Shown one piece after another: positions 57,899 through 64,000 of a stretch of DNA of 64,000 nt. The notes under the pieces were generated by a model, which was given only the letters and a program-made list of their open reading frames with translations, was not told where the DNA came from and made no database searches. This DNA is from Nymphaea colorata. Lineage: Eukaryota; Streptophyta; Magnoliopsida; Nymphaeales; Nymphaeaceae. Both the position numbers and the translations under genes were made by a program. Location of the stretch: NCBI RefSeq assembly GCF_008831285.2, contig NC_045146.1:10304972-10368971 (forward strand). The letters are read 5' to 3'. Each line of letters begins with the position of its first letter. Position 1 is the stretch's first letter.

Positions 57899-58310
57899 GA
57901 TCCACCCCCCTTACTTTGAGCTTGTTCCCAAGTACGTGCATACGAAAATCGGTGGGCGATCTGCTCAAACTCCTTCCACGATGTACCTTGGTCGGGTCCT
58001 TCCCACTCGACCAAGACCTCATCCCTAGTGCGCCATTGGCGCTGTACATAGCGATGTTGTAAAATCCAATAGGGTCGAGGCTGCTGCTCGGGAATGTGCT
58101 CAATCTGTGCTGGAAGCTGCCCGACGTGTGGCATGAAGCGGGTTACATGAAAATCTGGGTGGACATCCACCACAAGAGGTCCATGATATTGTCTGGCCAA
58201 AAGTGCGAAGTGGCTGCATTTCATCAGGCGATCAACTAGTAGGACGGCCTCCTCAAAGACATCATCATACTGACTCAGGATTCGCTAGATCTCAGATGGC
58301 ACTTGTTCAT
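57838..58310 (-). pseudogene. Chimeric pol relic: RT N-terminus fused to integrase C-terminus with chromodomain
   Basis: On the - strand an RT-entry segment (ILSQYDDVFEE, about 58240-58275) runs directly into an integrase fragment (LLVDRLMKCSHFALLARQYH). It then passes into the integrase C-terminal motif VDVHPDFHVTRFMPHVG and a chromodomain-like end (RDEVLVEWEGPDQGTSWKEF). The joins show that everything between RT motif 0 and the integrase core, and most of the integrase itself, was lost. The chromodomain places the element among the chromoviruses. Confidence 0.82.
57901..57917 (-). other. Polypurine tract
   Basis: On the - strand AAAGTAAGGGGGGTGGA lies just before the TGATACGG start of the 3' LTR, the standard site for plus-strand DNA priming. 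Confidence 0.85.
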
Positions 58311-58449
58311 CATCATTTTTCGCTGCAGGAGGTATATCGGTGGCTACTGAAATCACCCAACAAGCTGAGTGTTGAGCAGCAATCCGCTTGAGTGCTGCCT
58401 TGGGTGTAACCGAGGACTCAATGCCCTAAAGAGTGATGCGCTTACTCCA

Positions 58450-58735
58450 TTTTTCTTTCTGAAAACTCTTTCATCATCGCAAAATCCCAAGTAATAACCC
58501 CAAGGGTTTCCAGCCACTGAACCCCTAGGACTATATCGGCCCCTTCAATGGGCAAGACCAAAAGGTCGACGGTGAAAGACTCTTCTTGCATCATTAACTC
58601 CATTGCCTTGCAAATATGCTTGCAATTAATTCGAGATCCATTCCCGACTACAATAGTAAGAGGTCAGTGTGGTGTCAATGTGCATCCCAAGGTATGAGCA
58701 ACTTCCGTCCTCATATAATTATGTGTGGCCCCGGA
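58450..58735 (-). pseudogene. Protease / RT-linker relic of the gypsy element
   Basis: The - strand gives VDLLVLPIEGADIVLGVQWL and ETLGVITWDF, the conserved sequence joining aspartic protease to RT in Ty3/gypsy elements. HNYMRTEVAHTLG lies before it, near where the protease ends. In-frame stops occur between segments. The catalytic protease triad is not readable. Confidence 0.7.
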
Positions 58736-60111
58736 ATGAAGAAGGATGGTTCACCTCTTTAGACTGAATGTTACCGATCACTTTCATAGCCTTCGGGTGA
58801 TGCGGGTCAGCAATGGCATGGTACTCACTACTGGGTGATTTTGGCTTCTCCGAGGTGGTGTCCACCTCAACCTCGCCACTTGACGTAACCCTGATATGGC
58901 TCTTGCCTACCTCCTCAACGACGACAAGCTGGAAGGTTCTACAAATATGCCTTGGGTCCCATTTCTCCTTGCACTTGATGCATAGGCATCTCTTTATCAT
59001 ATCCTCCCTTTCGTCCTTTGTGATGTACCTCACGGGAACCCTATCACGGAAGGCTGGCCTGCCTTCATAAGGCTTGCCCGAACTCGGTTTGATGGCCTTG
59101 GGTGAGGGCGGTTTCCCAAAGTTCCTCTTTTCCTTAGGAACTTCTTTGTAAGACCTTAAGAGGGCTTGTTTTCTCATTATCTTTTCTTCCTTGTGCCTAG
59201 CAACCCGCATACATTCTTGAAGTTCTCGCGATGGTTGGCCTAAGACGGCTAGCTGAATCTCGGGTTGAAGCCCACCAATGAAAACCCCTACTAAGGCTTC
59301 ATCCTCCCAACCGGTCACTAAACATGAGAGACTCTCAAACTAATGCTGGTAGTCAATTACCGATTCGGTTTGCGTCAAGGTTTTGAGCTAGACGTTAAAG
59401 TTTGCAAATCTGAAATCCTCAAACCTACGCATCATGGCAGCTCGGAGTTCTTCCCATCCAATATTGGGGTTCCTATTGCTGAGCCAACGGAACCATTGGA
59501 GTGCATGCCCCTCAAAAAGAAGCATAACGGAACCATTGGAGTGCATACCCCTCAAAAAGAAGCATGACATATGTAACCTTGTGCTCGGGTGGTACTCCTA
59601 AGCATTGGAAGTACCTCTCAACCTTGAAAATCCAATCCCTTGTATGTGTGCCATTAAACATGGGACATTCAACTCTCAATGTCGGCATTCGGTCATTCCC
59701 CCTTATAAGGCACTTCATACCAGCTTGCACTATGACCTGTTGCATTTTGTCAAGCACCTGCTATAAAGAGGACTCAGTAACCCTACGCGGCTGCTGGTAT
59801 GAAGTGCTAGGGACATTAAAACCCGCTGATGTTTGACCAAAGTGTGGCCCTTGGATAGAAGCACTAATGGACATCCTCCCAAGATTGTTTAGGCGCTCAA
59901 CAACCCTTCGGTTCTTGCCTTTCATCTCCTTCATATCCCTTTTGGTCTCTTTCATTTCTGCCTCTATCCTAGCTAGCATGGCCATGATGGCACTCAAGCT
60001 AACCGATGTGCCTTCTTCAACGGTTTCAGCCACAAAAATGTCTGTCACACCTTCTGTTGCCTCAGCTGCCTCCGACTCCTTAGCTGACTGTTTATCCTTA
60101 CGGGGGGCCAT
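58719..60111 (-). pseudogene. Gypsy gag, frameshifted
   Basis: It starts MAPRKDKQSAKESEAAEATE at 60111, with a coiled-coil-like charged stretch (ARIEAEMKETKRDMKEMKGK). The core retrotransposon gag motifs follow: CPMFNGTHTRDWIFKVERYF, EGHALQWFRWLSNRNP, WEELRAAMMRRF, and GWEDEALVGVFIGGLQPEIQ. A basic tail carries a CxxC..KWxxxHxC zinc-knuckle-like segment (CIKCKEKWDPRHIC, about 58960). A stop near 59761 and a 40-bp tandem duplication at 59484-59563 break the frame, so no full-length gag can be made. Confidence 0.85.
59484..59563. repeat. Frame-breaking 40-bp tandem duplication in gag
   Basis: The segment containing aacggaaccattggagtgca occurs at about 59486 and 59526. It duplicates the LLFEGHALQWF-coding stretch and, being 40 bp, shifts the frame. 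Confidence 0.88.
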
Positions 60112-60169
60112 ATCTAAAACACTGACCCAAACAAGGTGGTCATACTCTGAGAATCTGATCCCTGAAGTC

Positions 60170-60181
60170 GCTCTGATACCT
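60170..60181 (-). other. Primer-binding site, initiator-Met tRNA type
   Basis: Two bases after the 5' LTR end the - strand reads AGGTATCAGAGC, one mismatch from the standard TGGTATCAGAGC. Confidence 0.88.
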
Positions 60182-60183
60182 AC

Positions 60184-63100
60184 TGGTGGGAATGGTCCCT
60201 AAGGCGTTGCAATCTGCTGCCGAAGTCATTGCCTGTACTGCCGCCCCGACCTCCCAAGATCTCTTCAAGGATGCTTTGGTAGTACTGAGTAAGAGCTCTA
60301 CCCTGTTGGAAACAGACCCAGCAAAATCCCTAAGGGAAACGGTACAAGTAAGGGTTTTTCCCCCAAGCTACACTAGGTCTGGACCTACTACAACAGGATA
60401 GTTACATGCCTTACAAACGCAGCGTACAATTTCAACCCTTAAGCCTCACTCAACAAACCATGCCATTCATGCATAGGAGCCATGCAAACCAACCCCCACA
60501 CCAATAGGATGGATCACAGCTCGGGTTTGTGTCCTCAGCCAAGATGCTGAGAGGGAATCCCGTCAGCTGCAAACTGGTCTGGCAAGGCTTAAAGCAGTAA
60601 AACCCGCCCACGTTCTATAGGGGGTAGTGAGGCAAACCTCGTTGGAGCAAGTCCAGCCCTCACTATTGAGGAAAGAAAACCCAGGTCCTCGGTATCCAGC
60701 ACTTCTGTTGTGTAAGGGAATGTGCCAACCTTCTCTGCGTCGTCTCACGCACCTTCAATGCTCCCTCAACACAAACAAACATAGCAATCACCGATAAAGC
60801 AAAGGGCAAAATGTATAAATTGCCCAAGTGGAGAAGCGTCACCAGAGAATCAGGATATCCCCAGGAGCAGACGTGTTTGGGGTGAGGCAAGCACCGATTA
60901 AGGCTAATACTCCAGAATTCTCCTCCTCGTCGCGTTACGCGCCTTCGGTGATTCCTCAACACCAATAAATAGGGCAGTTACCAAATAAGCAGAGAGAAAA
61001 GTATATAAATCTCCCAGGTGGAGAAGCGTCACCGGATAAACAGGCTAACCCTAGGAGCAGACGTCAGTGGGGTGTGGCAAGCACCGATTAACGGCGAGGC
61101 ACGTGCGCTACAGAGCAGCTAATGCTCCAAGATTCTCCTTCTCTCCATCACAGAGGAGCTCCCTATTTCACAGGGGCACTACGCACTCTAAAAATCACTA
61201 AGATTCGTGGAGGACTCCAAACGAGCTGAAATTTGGGCCATGGCTCCTCCATATGGTTATGAATAGACGCCCCAAATATGAGCTTCTAAGGAGTCCTCTA
61301 TCTAAGTTGAAGCTCTAGTGAAGGTGCCTAACTGATACATGCGCTGGGCAAGATTCAGGTTCTGCCGCAGGACAGAGGAGGCTGAACATTAAAAAATTCA
61401 CCAAAAATTACACAGAGCTCGGATTGAGCTGAATTTTGGACTGAAGCTTGCTGGAATGATTATGAAAGAACGCCCAACAGATGGGATCCAAAAGAGCTCC
61501 TTAAGGTCTAGTCGTTGTAGAGGGAAGAGGCTGAACTGCCAACGGTCACAGGCAGCTCAAAACAGGGCAAGGCAGTCGGGCTGAATCTTCAAAAATCTGC
61601 CAAAGCTCACCCAGAGCTCGAATTGAGCTGAATTTTGGACTAAAGCTGGCTGGGATGATTAGGAAGGGACGCCCAAAATATGGAATCAATTGGAGCTCCC
61701 TAAATGCCAGTCGTTGTGGAGAGAAGGGGATGGACTGTCACCCGCAGAGCAGGGCCATCTTGAGCTCCTTCTCACAATCTCAGCCGGAAGCAAGGGTAAA
61801 TCCAGTTCAAAACAGCTAGGAGAGATCAAAATCAACACAAAGAAAGGTTAAGGAAAGTCAGATCACTGTTGGTGGGGTTTTCCCCAATTTTCAGACGAAG
61901 ATTGGGGTCGCTGCCACCGATTTGGCGGATTAAACAGGAAATCGCCACCACTGTGCGCCAGATTTCGACAAGGGCGATTTTCTCAGTCGTCCGCCGTTGG
62001 ATCCTCCTCCAGTTGGTCCAGAGCATCGCCAGGAAGTGGGGAGGACGACTGTGGAGTCCGATTGCTGATTCACTTCCTCAAGTTGGCGCAAGGTGAGACA
62101 TATTGGCGGTAAATGGGGGTTTTGCGACAGGGGGGGAGGGGTTTCACGGCAGCTTCACGATTAAATTTGCCCCCAAAAGACTCATAATCTCATGTGGAAC
62201 TAGGGAAATTCATTGCTTGAGCTCTCCACGACGAGGGATTCAAGATCCTATGCGCGTTTGATCGATCTAAGCTTAGGGGGAAGTAGAATCGTACTCAGTT
62301 CTTCTGCCCACATCGCTCGTCAGCACCCATAGCGTGAGATCCTGCAAGCCGACGTGATCCTCTCGATCGGTTTGACGGCAGCAACCCAGCTGGTGAGAAG
62401 TCATCGTGGACACCTTGGTCGAAGTTCTATAAGACTTGGATGATAGAAAACTACGTGAATGGTGGTCTGGAGTCACTCGAAACCACCCTGAGCAGTCTCC
62501 TCCTGGTGTCTCCATTGTGCAGCAGCGAAGCCCCTCACTGCAGTCCATGGGAACTACCTTAGCTGCACCTCCGGTGGGTGGGGACTGCCCCTCAGACCTC
62601 CTGTGGGTGAAGGCCTCACACAGACCTCGTCTCTAACGGTTTGAGAGAGGGAACCGTAGCTTGGGAACCGGTGATGGCAATCGGTGCCATCCCTCGAGTC
62701 TCTAAGCTGTCTCAGTTCAGATGAGGTTTGGATGGCGTCAAGGGAAGGGACAACAGGAGGAAGAAGAAGTAGAGGAAGAAGAAGAAGAAGAAGAAGAAGT
62801 AGTAGAAGTACAAGAAGAAGAAGAGGAAGAAACCCTCACAGGTGGAAGAGATAGAATGAGAAAGGTGTTCTCATATCATAAAACATTCGATAGATAGTGT
62901 TCATGCACAGGAGCTCAAGCTTATAATCTTGAGTGACCCGGGACGGTTCCAACCCGTACTGATACAGTATATAACAACAAAATACACAAAAGAATGACAT
63001 ATACAAATAACAAACCTCACCGGGTCGGTCAGTCAACAAAGTCAAAACCACGCTCATTGCTTGAGCTGAGTGTCCGCCCTGAAGCTCGGCTATGGTGCAA

Positions 63101-63641
63101 ACCCCTTTACCCCGTCTCGGCCAGTGTGGTCTTTGCCTCATGCGTCTCGGTGAGCTGGGCATCCTCCATTTGTCTCTGTCCCATGACCGATTGGATGCTC
63201 AACTCCTTGGTACCACTCGTCCTTGGCTCCTCACTCGCCCGACTGCAAGAAGGTTTAGCCTCACTTAAAATAATACCAGCCTCGACAATGGGCTCCTTCC
63301 TTGCGCAGTGCGTAAACCCAGCGCCTTCCACGCTCAACGCCCCCTCGGCATCTACTGGCCTACGTCTCTCGACACCGCCTTCGGCCAATAAAGGCCACCT
63401 TCGGCGTCCCTCGACGTTGGCACTGCCAGCCCTAGTCGATGACCCACGTTCCCTCTCATCACTATCTGGCGCTGCGGGGTGCGATATGCCTGGGGTGGCC
63501 GTCTCCTCTGCTAGCCTCGCTCGGCCTTTGGGCAGCAAAGGGCGAGTCACTTCACTCCCTCAGCGCTTGGCCGATGTGGCTCGCCGTCTCTTGGCATCGT
63601 CGGCCTCATCTCTCGGCGGGCTCCTAGGCTGACCCGTATCA
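60184..63641 (-). repeat. 5' LTR
   Basis: 3,458 bp, matching 53712-57898 along its length apart from the nested insertion and small indels. It has an expanded (GAA)n tract at about 62757-62830 and lacks about 28 bp at 60900. It shows the same ~200-bp internal repeats (near 61220, 61430 and 61630). Confidence 0.92.
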
Positions 63642-63646
63642 GTTGC

Positions 63647-64000
63647 CCTCTCTCCTTCTCTTTTATCTCCACCCCGAAGCTGCCCCTTCTCCTCTGTCTT
63701 CACCCCCGAGTTGCCCTAGCCCTTTCTCTTTCTCTCCTTCTCCTCCATTTCCACCTCCGAGCTGCCCTCGCCCTTTCTCTTTCTCTCATTGTCCTCCATC
63801 CGAGCTGCCCTCCCCCTTTGTCTTTGTCTTTGTCTTTGTCTTTCTCATCCGAAAGATCTATTCCATTCTCACCATGCAGATCCTGCTCACCGTCACGGTC
63901 TGTGCTATCGTAGTGTCGTTCATCCAATTGCTGACTTCTTAGTCACGACAACCCCTGGACTCACCATCGCCATTGTCAACTGTGTTTTGCCTTTCATCAG
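63647..64000. other. CT-rich low-complexity sequence at window end
   Basis: Repeated 'gagctgccct(c/a)(g/c)ccctttctctttctct' units at about 63710, 63755 and 63800 are followed by (TTTGTC)n at about 63816-63842. The pre-insertion target continues from the left flank ('ccctgagttgccct'). The frames here (Ser/Pro-rich on +, Arg/Glu/Lys/Asp-rich on -) are compositional, and no gene can be supported. Confidence 0.5.

Larger units (their letters stand above)
53712..63641 (-). mobile_element. Internally deleted Ty3/gypsy chromovirus-type element with ~3.5-kb LTRs
   Basis: Element orientation is - strand. The 5' LTR is 60184-63641 and the 3' LTR is 53712-57898. Both begin TGATACGG and end CCCACCA in element sense. 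A perfect 5-bp target duplication, gttgc, flanks it (53707-53711 and 63642-63646). A primer site follows the 5' LTR and a polypurine tract precedes the 3' LTR. The 2.3-kb interior keeps gag, a protease-RT linker piece and a chromodomain, but lacks nearly all of RT, RNase H and integrase. It could only have moved with enzymes supplied by another element. The LTRs resemble each other closely across their lengths, so the insertion is much younger than the one at 2.7-10 kb. Confidence 0.93.

Noticed and set aside
63700-63927. - strand Arg/Glu/Lys/Asp-rich frame resembling an RS-like protein
   Set aside because: It is fully explained by CT-rich and TTTGTC repeats read in the opposite sense.

Overview
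The window is nuclear DNA of a land plant, most likely an angiosperm. Evidence: a spliced La-related protein 1 (LARP1) gene with plant-type domain order, an intronless PLS-class pentatricopeptide-repeat (PPR) gene, Ty3/gypsy and Ty1/copia remnants primed by initiator-Met tRNA, and many small inverted-repeat transposons and microsatellites. The species cannot be named from the sequence. Only two protein-coding genes are well supported. Most remaining open frames are antisense shadows or lie in repeats.

Layout. 1-10 kb: an inverted LTR fragment, then a badly decayed Ty3/gypsy element (about 2724-9992, + strand). 10-15 kb: a short E2 ubiquitin-conjugating-like exon remnant on the - strand, two head-to-tail Tourist-like MITEs sharing TAA target sites, and a threefold tandem repeat of about 250 bp. 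15.3-38.9 kb: the LARP1 gene on the + strand, 14 coding exons with an intact 1,065-codon frame spread over 23 kb. Introns 1 and 6 (5.8 and 8.5 kb) are swollen by hAT-like and long-TIR elements. 39.4-39.8 kb: a probable terminal exon of an unrecognised - strand gene. 43.7-48.7 kb: copia remnants on the - strand with a broken hAT transposase gene on the + strand between them. 48.65-49.08 kb: a 213-bp tandem duplication. 49.2-51.0 kb: the PPR gene on the - strand, whose C-terminal DYW region is eroded by frameshifts. 51.67-53.55 kb: a terminal-inverted-repeat element with a TAG target duplication. 53.71-63.64 kb: a structurally complete but internally deleted Ty3/gypsy chromovirus-type element on the - strand. 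It has LTRs of about 3.5 kb, a perfect 5-bp target duplication, a primer site and a polypurine tract. It keeps gag and a chromodomain, but almost all of reverse transcriptase, RNase H and integrase is gone. A 694-bp hAT-type element sits in one LTR. The last 360 bp are CT-rich.

The two genes show no functional linkage. LARP1 is a cytosolic RNA-binding regulator of mRNA translation and stability. PPR proteins of this class act on organellar RNA. The window is mainly a record of nested transposition around and inside these genes. I found no convincing new biological system. The best leads are the deleted long-LTR element, the decayed DYW domain, the repeat structures with clean target duplications, and the unidentified exon at 39.5 kb.
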